A DNA stretch of 64,000 bases from SZUA-547 sp963669315 (GTDB lineage Bacteria; Pseudomonadota; Alphaproteobacteria; Rhodobacterales; Rhodobacteraceae): assembly GCA_963669315.1 (NCBI GenBank), contig OY770021.1:1984001-2048000 (forward strand), in the 5' to 3' direction. The number at the start of each line of letters is the position of its first letter. Within the stretch, counting starts at the first letter, position 1. The notes under the pieces were generated by a model. The model did no database searches, was not told the origin of the DNA, and was given only the letters and a program-made list of their open reading frames with translations. Shown here one piece after another: positions 8,471 to 16,460 of the stretch. The position numbers were made by a program, and so were the translations under genes.

Positions 8471-10387
8471 ATGCAGGAAAAGGTCGTCAGCGCGGCGGAC
8501 GCCGTATCGGTCATTCGGGACGGCGACACCGTCTGCATCTCAGGTTTTGTCGGCGTCGGCACGCCGGATGAGCTTTTGATCGCGCTCGAAAAACGGTTTC
8601 TGGAAACCGGGCATCCCCGTGACCTGACGCTGGTCTTCGCCGCCGCGCCGGGCGATGGCGCCGACAGGGGCCTGAACCGTCTGGCGCATGAGGGGTTGGT
8701 CAAGCGCGGCATCGGCGGGCACTGGTCGCTGGTGCCGAAGCTGGCGAAAATGGCGGTCGAGAACAAGATCGAGGCCTATAACCTGCCGCTGGGCGTCGTC
8801 TCTCAGCTCTATCGGGAAATCGCGGGCGGCAAGCCCGGCATGCTGTCCAAGGTTGGCCTCAGGACTTTCGTCGATCCGCGCCAGTCTGGCGGCAAGATCA
8901 ATGAGCGCACGACGGACGATCTGGTCGAACTGAAGACGATCGATGGCGAGGAATGGCTGTTCTATAAATGCTTCCCCATTGATGTGGCCTTCCTGCGCGC
9001 CACTACCGGCGATCCGCGCGGCAACTGCACGATGGAGCGCGAGGCGCTGAAGCTGGACGCGACCGCGGCCGCCATGGCGGCGCACAACTCGGACGGAGTG
9101 GTGATCGCGCAAATTTTCCGGGTCGCGCAAAGCGGGTCGTTGACGCCGAAGCATGTCTACATCCCCGGCGCTCTGGTGGACTGCCTGGTGGTCGCCGAAG
9201 CAAAGAACCACGTTCAGACCTACGCGACCCCCTACAATCACGCCTTCTCGGGAGAACTTAAGGTTCCGATGAGCAACATCGAGCCGATGAAGCTGACCGA
9301 GCGCAAGATCATCGCCCGGCGGGCGGCGCTGGAGCTGCCGATCGGCGGCGTGGTCAATCTGGGCATTGGCATTCCCGAAGGGGTCGCGAATGTCGCCGCC
9401 GAAGAGGGGTTGCTGGACAGGGTCACCCTGACCGCAGAGCCGGGCGTGATCGGCGGCATGCCGCAGGGCGGGCTCGATTTTGGCGCCGCGCTGAACCCCG
9501 ATGCGATCATCGTGCAAAGCACGCAGTTCGACTTCTATGACGGCGGCGGGCTGGACATGGCCTGTCTCGGCCTCGCCCAGGCGGACCGGATGGGTAATGT
9601 CAACGTCTCCAAATTCGGGCCGCGGTTCGCCGGGGCCGGCGGGTTCATCAATATCAGCCAGAACGCCAACCGTCTGGTGCTGGCGGGATCGTTCACGGCG
9701 GGCGGGCTGAAGGTCGAGATCGCCGATGGAAAGGTGAAGATCCTTCAGGAAGGCCGGGTCCACAAATTCATCGAAGAAGTGGAGCAGATCACCTTCTCGG
9801 GCGAGTTGGCGGCGGAGACCGGCCAGCCGGTGCTCTACGTCACTGAACGCTGCGTGTTCACCGCTTCTCCCGAAGGGCTGAAGCTGATCGAGATCGCGCC
9901 AGGCATCGATCTTGAGCGGGACATCCTGGCCCATATGGACTTCACGCCGGCGATGGATTCCGTGACAACGATGGATCCGCGCATCTTCATGGATGGGCCG
10001 ATGCGGCTCCGCGCGCAGCTTTTGGAAGCGCCGATCGATGAACGTATTACGCTGGACCGTGAAAACCGGCTGCTCGACGTGAATCTGCGTGGTTTCGAGG
10101 CCAAGTCGATGGCCGATCTTGAGGTGATAAAATCCCGCGTTGAAGAGTTGTGCGCGCCGCTGGACGAAAAGGTCGATGTGGTGGTCTGGTATGACGGATT
10201 CGCGCTGGATCACGACCTCGAGGAATCCTACTCCGACATGGTTGCGTCCTTGGAGAAGCGGTATTACCGAGCTGTGATACGGCACACTCGAAATCCGTTT
10301 ATGCGCTTGCGTTTCGGCGCTGAGCTTGCGAAGCGAGACCTTTCAATGCGCGTGCGCGCCGATGCGATCATCACCGGCGCGGATTGA
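8471..10387 (+). CDS. family I acetate/propionate-type CoA-transferase (fused alpha-beta, C-terminally extended)
   Basis: A 638-residue single-chain CoA-transferase related to Pct/YdiF. The N-terminal half has the SGFVGVGTPDEL CoA-binding region; the second half has the catalytic Glu323 (TAEPGVIGG) that forms the glutamyl-CoA thioester, with the GGIPxG-like stretch MPQGG. Such enzymes move CoA from acetyl- or propionyl-CoA to short hydroxy- or unsaturated acids. The core ends near residue 525; about 110 further residues form an extra C-terminal domain absent from classical YdiF. GGGGGGA precedes ATG 8471, and phaC ends 26 bp upstream. The position suggests it makes hydroxyacyl-CoA for the polymerase. 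Confidence 0.85.
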   Translation: MQEKVVSAADAVSVIRDGDTVCISGFVGVGTPDELLIALEKRFLETGHPRDLTLVFAAAPGDGADRGLNRLAHEGLVKRGIGGHWSLVPKLAKMAVENKIEAYNLPLGVVSQLYREIAGGKPGMLSKVGLRTFVDPRQSGGKINERTTDDLVELKTIDGEEWLFYKCFPIDVAFLRATTGDPRGNCTMEREALKLDATAAAMAAHNSDGVVIAQIFRVAQSGSLTPKHVYIPGALVDCLVVAEAKNHVQTYATPYNHAFSGELKVPMSNIEPMKLTERKIIARRAALELPIGGVVNLGIGIPEGVANVAAEEGLLDRVTLTAEPGVIGGMPQGGLDFGAALNPDAIIVQSTQFDFYDGGGLDMACLGLAQADRMGNVNVSKFGPRFAGAGGFINISQNANRLVLAGSFTAGGLKVEIADGKVKILQEGRVHKFIEEVEQITFSGELAAETGQPVLYVTERCVFTASPEGLKLIEIAPGIDLERDILAHMDFTPAMDSVTTMDPRIFMDGPMRLRAQLLEAPIDERITLDRENRLLDVNLRGFEAKSMADLEVIKSRVEELCAPLDEKVDVVVWYDGFALDHDLEESYSDMVASLEKRYYRAVIRHTRNPFMRLRFGAELAKRDLSMRVRADAIITGAD

Positions 10388-10401
10388 GGACATGAAGGAC
10401 A

Positions 10402-11310
10402 ATGCTGGACACGGTCGAGCAACCTGGCCAAAGTTTGAGCGAAAGCGGTGATTTGAGCGACCAACCGAAAGATTGCTCGATCCGCAGCATCAGCAATCAT
10501 GGCTTCCACAACATCGCCTATCGCGACTGGGGCGATTCGGAGCACGATCAAACCGTGTTCTGCTATCATGGCCTGACCCGAAACTCGCATGATTTCGATC
10601 CGCTCGCGAGTGAGCTTTCGAAGCAAAGGCGGGTAGTCTGCCCTGACATTGTTGGGCGCGGCCGCAGCGACTGGATGACGGATGCGGCGGCCTACAATCT
10701 GAATCAGTACAATGTCGATGCGATGGCGTTGGCGAACCGGATCGGCGCCGAAGAATTCGACTGGATCGGCAGCTCTCTGGGCGGCCTGATGGGCATCTCC
10801 TGGGCGGGGCACGAGAATTCGCCGATCCGCAAGCTGGTGGTCAACGATATCGCACCGGTCGTGCCCTTCGCCGCCCTGCGGCGGATCGCGCTTTATCTTG
10901 GCGATGATCCGATTTTCCGTAGTCTCGACGACGTGGAAGCTCATATGCGCAAGAACTTCGCGCCTTTCGCGCCGATGACCGACGCGGACTGGGCGCGGAT
11001 GGCGAGGAACGGCGCTGTCGAATCCGAGTCCGGCTACAAGCTGGCCTATGATCCCGACATCGTTCAGAACTTCCGCCGTTACTGGCTGGTGTTCCATTTC
11101 AGTCTGTGGCGCTATTGGGACCAGATCAAATGCCCGGTTTTGGTTCTGCGCGGCACCGAGTCGGATTTTCTGACGCTGTCGCTCGTCAAGGAAATGAAAA
11201 AGCGGCTGCCGCATATGGATCTGATCGAGTTTGAGGGTGTCGGCCACACGCCGACCCTGAATGCGCCGGAACAGTATGATCAGGTGATCGACTGGCTGAC
11301 ATCCAACTGA
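10402..11310 (+). CDS. alpha/beta-fold hydrolase
   Basis: A 302-residue hydrolase with an oxyanion-hole HG motif (CYHGLTRNSHDFD, about residue 55), nucleophile Ser125 in GSSLGG, an acid in RGTESDFL and a C-terminal histidine in VGHTPTL, i.e. a complete catalytic triad. No signal peptide. The general fold covers esterases, lactonases, thioesterases and C-C hydrolases, so the reaction cannot be named. It starts 14 bp after the CoA-transferase stop with AAGGAC upstream and closes the operon. In this setting it may hydrolyse oligomeric or acyl-CoA esters, which is an inference only. Confidence 0.85.
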   Translation: MLDTVEQPGQSLSESGDLSDQPKDCSIRSISNHGFHNIAYRDWGDSEHDQTVFCYHGLTRNSHDFDPLASELSKQRRVVCPDIVGRGRSDWMTDAAAYNLNQYNVDAMALANRIGAEEFDWIGSSLGGLMGISWAGHENSPIRKLVVNDIAPVVPFAALRRIALYLGDDPIFRSLDDVEAHMRKNFAPFAPMTDADWARMARNGAVESESGYKLAYDPDIVQNFRRYWLVFHFSLWRYWDQIKCPVLVLRGTESDFLTLSLVKEMKKRLPHMDLIEFEGVGHTPTLNAPEQYDQVIDWLTSN

Positions 11311-11389
11311 GCGAAGGGGCGATTTGCGACGACAGCCGACCTTAGGCCGGCTTTTCTGCGCGCGCAATGCGGCTGGCGGTTCCGGGATC

Positions 11390-11464
11390 TGGCTGGGGCG
11401 GCAGGATTCGAACCTGCGAATGGCGGCACCAAAAGCCGCTGCCTTACCACTTGGCGACGCCCCA
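11390..11464 (-). tRNA. tRNA-Gln (TTG)
   Basis: On the minus strand a complete 75-nt cloverleaf including encoded CCA. The acceptor stem pairs TGGGGCG with CGCCCCA, the discriminator is G, the T arm is GCAGG-TTCGAAT-CCTGC, and the anticodon stem GCGGC/GCCGC closes a TTTTGGT loop with anticodon TTG. Confidence 0.95.
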
Positions 11465-11624
11465 AGCGCGGCGGAACATAGCCGCGCCCCGGAGGGGAGG
11501 CAAGCGGATGTGGCGGGTCTTCGAACGAAGGTCGCGCAGCGCGAATCCCGCCTTGCGCAGCTAGGCGCGCAGAGCTATAAGCCGCTCGCGTTTCGGGTCT
11601 GAAAACGACCCTTATCGGCGTCGG

Positions 11625-11701
11625 CGGAGTGTAGCTCAGCTTGGTAGAGCACTGTCTTCGGGAGGCAGGGGCCGCAGGTTCAAATCCTGCCACTCCGACC
11701 A
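11625..11701 (+). tRNA. tRNA-Pro (CGG)
   Basis: A 77-nt cloverleaf with encoded CCA. Acceptor CGGAGTG pairs with CACTCCG. The anticodon stem CTGTC/GGCAG closes TTCGGGA, giving anticodon CGG; the T arm is GCAGG-TTCAAAT-CCTGC. Confidence 0.95.
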
Positions 11702-11732
11702 GATTTCCTCATATTTTCCGAAGCGTGCGATT

Positions 11733-12773
11733 TTACTCCTGAACCAGCGAATCCTCCCAATTGCGCAGGAAGTTGCCGCGCTTCATTTGATCCAGAAACA
11801 CCAGAAGTCCCGGGCCGAACCGTATCGGACGCAGAGAGGTATTGGTTTGGAAGGCCGCTGCATCGATGGCGGGAAGGCCTGACGCCGCCACAAGATCAGG
11901 TCGCTTGCTGTACGACGCGAGGAAATCGACCATTGCGCGCGCATCCTCTACGTTTTCGGCCGTGACCGGAATCAGAACCGTGCGCGCCATGACGTTCACA
12001 AAATCGGCCAACTCGATGATCCGAAAACCATTGGTGGCCGACAACTGAGAAGCCGCATAGCTGCCCAGCACGTTGTAGGCGAGCGCAAGCCTGCCGCTGG
12101 CCACATCCCGGATCATGTCGCCCGAACAGCAATAGAGTTGCGCATCCAACCGACCCATCACCTCCATCAATCGCCAGAACGCCTCACTGTTGCGGCTGTC
12201 CTGCGTGGCCATCAGATAGCCAAAGCCGGAGCGCTTCAGGTCGTAGGTGCCGATACGTCCCTGAAACCGGTCCGGGTTCTCTCGCAACAGTGTAATCAGC
12301 TCGTCGCGGCTCACAGGCGCCTCGCCATCGTCGAAATAGGCGTTTGAAACAACAAGAACCGCAGGCTCTTGCGTGAATGCGAACAATTGATCGCGCCAGG
12401 TCGCCCAGCCAGGCAGAGCGGCGACGGCGGGCGAGTCGTAGTTTTGCGCAAAACCATCATTCGCGAGCTTGGTCTGCAAATCCATCGCGGAGGATATCGC
12501 GATGTCGAACGCCGCGCCCTCCTCATAAATCGCCTGCATTAAGTCTGTCGTGGCGGCGACGGTATAGTCGATCGCAAGGCCGGGTCGCTCGGCCTGAAAG
12601 GCGAGAAGGATCGGGTCGAATACATTTAGATCGGCGGTCGAGATGATCTTCAGAACGGCGTTTTCCGGCTCAGCCGGATAGAATTTACGCTCTTCGACTT
12701 CGAACCCATGGGCCGCGGTCGCGCACAGGCACAGGGCCGCAATCAGCCGCGCGGCAATACAAGAGAAACGCAT
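11733..12773 (-). CDS. periplasmic solute-binding protein of a TctDE-type locus
   Basis: A 346-residue protein with a Sec signal peptide (about residues 1-23, ending ATAAHG) and a class II periplasmic binding-protein fold resembling ABC-type ferric-iron and sulfate binding proteins (KIISTADLNVFDPILLAFQ near residue 42). It overlaps the end of the sensor-kinase gene by 31 bp, so the two are translationally linked. No ABC permease or ATPase genes are nearby. The arrangement suggests it presents a ligand to the kinase instead of feeding a transporter. Two adjacent cysteines (YCCSGD, about residue 214) are unusual for this fold and could form a disulfide or bind metal. Confidence 0.75.
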   Translation of the reverse strand: MRFSCIAARLIAALCLCATAAHGFEVEERKFYPAEPENAVLKIISTADLNVFDPILLAFQAERPGLAIDYTVAATTDLMQAIYEEGAAFDIAISSAMDLQTKLANDGFAQNYDSPAVAALPGWATWRDQLFAFTQEPAVLVVSNAYFDDGEAPVSRDELITLLRENPDRFQGRIGTYDLKRSGFGYLMATQDSRNSEAFWRLMEVMGRLDAQLYCCSGDMIRDVASGRLALAYNVLGSYAASQLSATNGFRIIELADFVNVMARTVLIPVTAENVEDARAMVDFLASYSKRPDLVAASGLPAIDAAAFQTNTSLRPIRFGPGLLVFLDQMKRGNFLRNWEDSLVQE

Positions 12774-14116
12774 GCGCCGGCCCCTTCCATGTTCTCTGAG
12801 ATTTCAAGCCGTCCGCCATGGGCGCGCGCGACCTCTTCGGCGATGGTCAGCCCGAGGCCGGAGCCGACGATATCGCCTACATTCGCGCCTCGTGCGAAAC
12901 GGGTGGTCAGTCGACTCGTATCCGCTTCGCTAAACCCGCGGCCCTGATCGATGAAGGATAGACGAAATTCGCGCCCCGCCGCGACCCTTGCGGTGATATC
13001 GCTGTCCTCTGGAGAGTATTTGATCGCATTGTCCAGAATGTTCTGCAGCGCGGCCTGCAACAGGATGCCGTCGCCCTTGAAATGGGCGGTCTTCGCGGGC
13101 AAGTCGCGGTGAATGGCGATATCCTTCAGTTCGGCGGTCGGCGCAAGCCGTTCGCAGGTTTCAGCCATCAATCCGCCCAGATCCATTTCATCTGTATCCA
13201 GACTGTCGGCGCGAAACGTGACCATCGCGTGATCGAGCATTTGCCCGGCTGAGCGCGAGCTTTCGTCGATCGCCCGGATCATTTCCCGAACAGCCCGTTT
13301 GTGTTCGGGCTTGTGCAATTTGCGGTGGGTGACTTCGGCTTGAGCGCGGACGGTCGCCAGCGGTGTTCGAACCCGATGGGCGGCTTCGGCGATGAAGTCC
13401 TCGGTCCGAGACAGCGAGGAGCGCAACCGGGACATGAAGGAATTCAGCGCGTCGACCAGTGGTACAAGCTCGGCAGGCGTCTCAGCCGTGACCGCCCGCA
13501 GATCATTCGGGCCGCGGCGCGCGACCGAGCCGGTCATCTTGTCGATGGGCGCCAACGCCGAACTGGCGGCCCAAAGGCTGAGTGCGGTGGCGAGAAGGAA
13601 GAATCCGACGCCGACGCCGGTCGCCGTCGCGGTGATCCGGCGCGATGTCGCCTCCAGGCCAAGGCGGGTTTGCGCCACCGTAACGATTACATCCGTCGAA
13701 TTTCTGGCGCTGCCGACGGGGCGGATTGTCGACACCGCACGCACTTCATCCCCCCGGTAAGTGTAGGTGGAGAATACAGGATTTCCCAACCGGGGGCGCG
13801 TTCGCGGTAAAGGGATATCCTCATATCCGGTCAGCGTCTGCTCCGCGGCGACGACGCGGTAGAATACGCGATCTTCGCTGATCGTGCCCAGCATCGACAG
13901 GGCGGAATAGGGCAGATCCAGCGTGACGCCGCCGTTATCGCTTCGCAGGCTGTCGGCGATGGCCGTCGCCGACGCCGCAAGGATATCATCCTGCGTACCT
14001 TCGGCCGCCCGCTCAGCCACGCCGCGCACCACCAGAATAAAGGCCAGCGACAGAACCGCCGCCACGCCTGCAAGCTGGAAGAACAGCTTGCGCCGAATGG
14101 AGCCATGCGCCCTCAC
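12743..14116 (-). CDS. tctE: TctE-like sensor histidine kinase
   Basis: A 457-residue inner-membrane kinase. An N-terminal helix (about 10-30) and a second near 165-188 bracket a periplasmic 2CSK_N-type sensor region. A HAMP-like linker follows, then a HisKA domain with His247 in AEAAHRVRTPLA and a HATPase_c domain with N box (NILDNAIKYS) and G boxes (DQGRGFSE, GSGLGLTI). It overlaps the response-regulator gene by 4 bp (ATGA). Family members sense tri- or dicarboxylates and control the divergent tctCBA operon; the ligand here is unproven. The tctE symbol rests on domain content and gene neighbourhood. Confidence 0.85.
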   Translation of the reverse strand: MRAHGSIRRKLFFQLAGVAAVLSLAFILVVRGVAERAAEGTQDDILAASATAIADSLRSDNGGVTLDLPYSALSMLGTISEDRVFYRVVAAEQTLTGYEDIPLPRTRPRLGNPVFSTYTYRGDEVRAVSTIRPVGSARNSTDVIVTVAQTRLGLEATSRRITATATGVGVGFFLLATALSLWAASSALAPIDKMTGSVARRGPNDLRAVTAETPAELVPLVDALNSFMSRLRSSLSRTEDFIAEAAHRVRTPLATVRAQAEVTHRKLHKPEHKRAVREMIRAIDESSRSAGQMLDHAMVTFRADSLDTDEMDLGGLMAETCERLAPTAELKDIAIHRDLPAKTAHFKGDGILLQAALQNILDNAIKYSPEDSDITARVAAGREFRLSFIDQGRGFSEADTSRLTTRFARGANVGDIVGSGLGLTIAEEVARAHGGRLEISENMEGAGACVSLVLPRG

Positions 14117-14778
14117 GCAGCCACCATGCGATAGCCGAGGCCACGGACGGTTTCGATCCGCACGTCCGAACCTTCCAGTCGCTTGCGCAGGCGCCCGACA
14201 TAAACCTCTATGGCATTCTCGGACGCTTCATCGGACAGCGAGAACAGCCGGTCGATCAGATGGGATTTTGAGAACACCTGGCCGGGAGCGTTGAAGAATA
14301 CCTCCAGCAGGCGAAGTTCCCGATTTCGCAGGGCGACGATCTGATCGGCGAATTGCAGCTCGGCGGTGGTGGAATCAAGGGTGGCGTTCGCAAAGGAGGA
14401 GCGATTGTCCGCCGATCCGCCCTGACGGCGAAGAACCGCCCGGCATCGCGCTTCAAGCTCAGAGAAATCGAATGGCTTGGTGATGTAGTCATCCGCCCCG
14501 ATATCCAGCAGGCTCACCCTGTCTGACACGGCCGATCGGGCGGTGATGACGATCACCGGAGTGCGGGTCGCGCGGCGCCTCTGGCGTTGCAGGAAGTCGC
14601 GCCCGTCCCCGTCCGGCAGCATAATATCCAGCAGGATCAGGTCGTAATCGGCCACGTCGATACAGGCCTCCGCCGCATCCAGGGTGCCGGCATGGTCGAC
14701 GGCGTGGCCATCCAGACGGAGCCGCTCGGCTACGGCGCTGGCGAGTTTCATATTATCTTCGATCAAAAGGAAACGCAT
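14113..14778 (-). CDS. tctD: OmpR-family response regulator (TctD-like)
   Basis: A 221-residue regulator with an N-terminal receiver domain (acidic pair near residues 8-9, phosphoacceptor Asp51 in LILLDIMLP, Thr/Lys switch ITAR and TKPF) and a C-terminal winged helix (ENAIEVYVGRLRKRLEGSDV...RGLGYRM). It is first in a leftward operon with the kinase and binding protein and is transcribed away from tctC. The 127-bp intergenic region contains tandem TCAGGTTGGTG repeats with helical-turn spacing, a plausible binding site. Confidence 0.9.
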   Translation of the reverse strand: MRFLLIEDNMKLASAVAERLRLDGHAVDHAGTLDAAEACIDVADYDLILLDIMLPDGDGRDFLQRQRRRATRTPVIVITARSAVSDRVSLLDIGADDYITKPFDFSELEARCRAVLRRQGGSADNRSSFANATLDSTTAELQFADQIVALRNRELRLLEVFFNAPGQVFSKSHLIDRLFSLSDEASENAIEVYVGRLRKRLEGSDVRIETVRGLGYRMVAA

Positions 14779-14816
14779 ATAGCGGCCTTTTTCCTGAGCC
14801 TGACAGAATCCGACCC

Positions 14817-14842
14817 TCAGGTTGGTGTCAGGTTGGTGTCAG
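14817..14842 (+). promoter_or_regulatory. tandem 11-bp repeats, probable TctD-like operator
   Basis: TCAGGTTGGTG occurs twice head to tail (14817-14827, 14828-14838) followed by a third TCAG. An 11-bp period is about one DNA turn, the geometry used by dimers of OmpR-family regulators. It lies between the divergent regulator and tctC genes, about 64 bp upstream of the tctC start. Confidence 0.55.
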
Positions 14843-14905
14843 CTTACCGAACAATAAACGCTCGAGTCATTCGATATCCAAGGTCAAAAAAATGGGAGGA
14901 ACCAA

Positions 14906-15883
14906 ATGACCATGGCGTTTTTCACTCGCAAGATAGCGATTGCAGCGGTGGCTGCGACGGCTTTCGCATCCGCGCCCGCGGTTGCGGCGGACGTAGAGTC
15001 GATCCACTTTCTGATTCCGGGCGGCGCCGGCGGCGGCTGGGACGGCACCGCGCGCGGCACGGGCGAGGCGCTGACGAAGGCTGGTCTCGTCGGACAAGCA
15101 AGCTTCGAGAACATGTCGGGCGGCGGCGGCGGCAAGGCCATCGCCTTTCTGATCGAGAACGCCGAGAGCAATCACGGCACGCTGATGGTCAATTCGACCC
15201 CGATCGTGATCCGCTCTCTGACCGGCGTCTTTCCGCAGAACTTCCGCGATCTGACCATGGTGGCTGGCACCATCGGTGACTACGCCGCGCTCGTCGTAGC
15301 CAAGGACAGCCCGTACCAAAATCTTGCAGATTTGATGGAGTCTCTTAACTCCAATCCCTCTGGCACCGCCATCGGCGGCGGCTCGGTTCCGGGTGGCATG
15401 GACCATCTGGTCGCGGCGATGGTTGTCGAGGCGGCGGGCGGTGATCCGATCGCCATGAAGTACATCGCCTATGACGCCGGCGCGAAGGCGAACGCCGGGC
15501 TGCTCTCAGGTGAAGTCCAGGCTGTTTCGACCGGCTTCTCCGAGGCGGTCGATCTTGCGGCTGCGGGTGAGGTTCGCGTGCTCGCGGTCACATCGGAAGA
15601 GCGCGTCCCTGCGCTTCCGGACGCCATGACGGTCAAAGAGCAGGGCGTCGACGTCACCTTCGTGAACTGGCGCGGGTTCTTCGCCGCGCCGGGTCTGCCG
15701 GCGGATCAACTGGCCGCTTATCAGGGCGTGATCGCCAAGATGTACGACACCCCGGAATGGGAAGAAGTGCGCGCCCGCAACGGTTGGGTCAACATCTACA
15801 ACAATGGCGATGACTTCACCGCGTTCCTCGAGGCGCAGGAAAAGGTCATCGGCGATCTGATGAAGAAACTCGGCTTCCTCTGA
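14906..15883 (+). CDS. tctC: TctC-family periplasmic substrate-binding protein
   Basis: A 325-residue binding protein of the tripartite tricarboxylate transporter (TTT) family, with a Sec signal peptide ending near residue 27 (ASAPAVAA). The mature start (VESIHFLIPGGAGGGWDGTAR) is the family's hallmark ligand-binding loop. GGGAGGA lies 6 bp before ATG 14906. It captures a carboxylate in the periplasm and delivers it to TctAB. A stable hairpin follows the gene, which would let the binding protein be made in excess of the membrane subunits. Confidence 0.93.
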   Translation: MTMAFFTRKIAIAAVAATAFASAPAVAADVESIHFLIPGGAGGGWDGTARGTGEALTKAGLVGQASFENMSGGGGGKAIAFLIENAESNHGTLMVNSTPIVIRSLTGVFPQNFRDLTMVAGTIGDYAALVVAKDSPYQNLADLMESLNSNPSGTAIGGGSVPGGMDHLVAAMVVEAAGGDPIAMKYIAYDAGAKANAGLLSGEVQAVSTGFSEAVDLAAAGEVRVLAVTSEERVPALPDAMTVKEQGVDVTFVNWRGFFAAPGLPADQLAAYQGVIAKMYDTPEWEEVRARNGWVNIYNNGDDFTAFLEAQEKVIGDLMKKLGFL

Positions 15884-15894
15884 AGCCTGACATC

Positions 15895-15923
15895 CGCCCC
15901 GTCCGGAGAATTCGGGCGGGGCG
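15895..15923 (+). terminator. hairpin between tctC and tctB
   Basis: CGCCCCG...CGGGGCG pair around an internal extension (TCCG/CGGG), followed by TTCTATTT. Partial termination here would lower tctBA relative to tctC. Confidence 0.5.
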
Positions 15924-15947
15924 TTCTATTTCCGGGGGGAAGAAACG

Positions 15948-16457
15948 ATGACGATGTCGCTCGACCGTTGGGTGGCCCTTGCCATCTTACTCATATGCGC
16001 AATTTACGGCTATTCGGCCTGGTTCGCTATGGACGAGCTGCTGGCGCCGATCATGAAGAGAAATCCGATCTGGCCGTCCACATTTCCGAAAGTTCTGTCG
16101 GTTCTCGGCGTGATCCTGGCGATATCTGTGGTGCTGAACCTAGAGAGGCAAGAGTCGAAGGACCCCTCCGCAATGGAGATCAACTACACGCGCCTCACCG
16201 ATTACAATATCGGACAAGCGCTCGGGCTTCTGGGTCTGATGGTGGTCTACGCCTTCGCGCTGCGCCCGGTAGGCTTCCTCGCCTCGACATTCATCTTTCT
16301 CACCGCGGGCAGCTATATCCTGGGCGAGCGGAGATATGTCTTGATGGCCATAACCTCCGCGCTTGCCGCTGGCATCGTCTGGTATCTGGTCGAACAGGTG
16401 CTTGGCATTTTCCTCAAGCCGCTTCCGGCATTTCTTACAGCGACAGTGGGGGCATAA
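15948..16457 (+). CDS. tctB: TctB-family small membrane subunit
   Basis: A 169-residue protein with about four hydrophobic helices (near 8-28, 45-62, 88-110, 118-158), matching the small TTT-family subunit that pairs with TctA in the inner membrane. GGGGGGA precedes ATG 15948, and tctA starts 3 bp after the stop. Sequence conservation in this family is low, so the call relies on length, topology and position. Confidence 0.88.
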   Translation: MTMSLDRWVALAILLICAIYGYSAWFAMDELLAPIMKRNPIWPSTFPKVLSVLGVILAISVVLNLERQESKDPSAMEINYTRLTDYNIGQALGLLGLMVVYAFALRPVGFLASTFIFLTAGSYILGERRYVLMAITSALAAGIVWYLVEQVLGIFLKPLPAFLTATVGA

Positions 16458-16460
16458 GAC

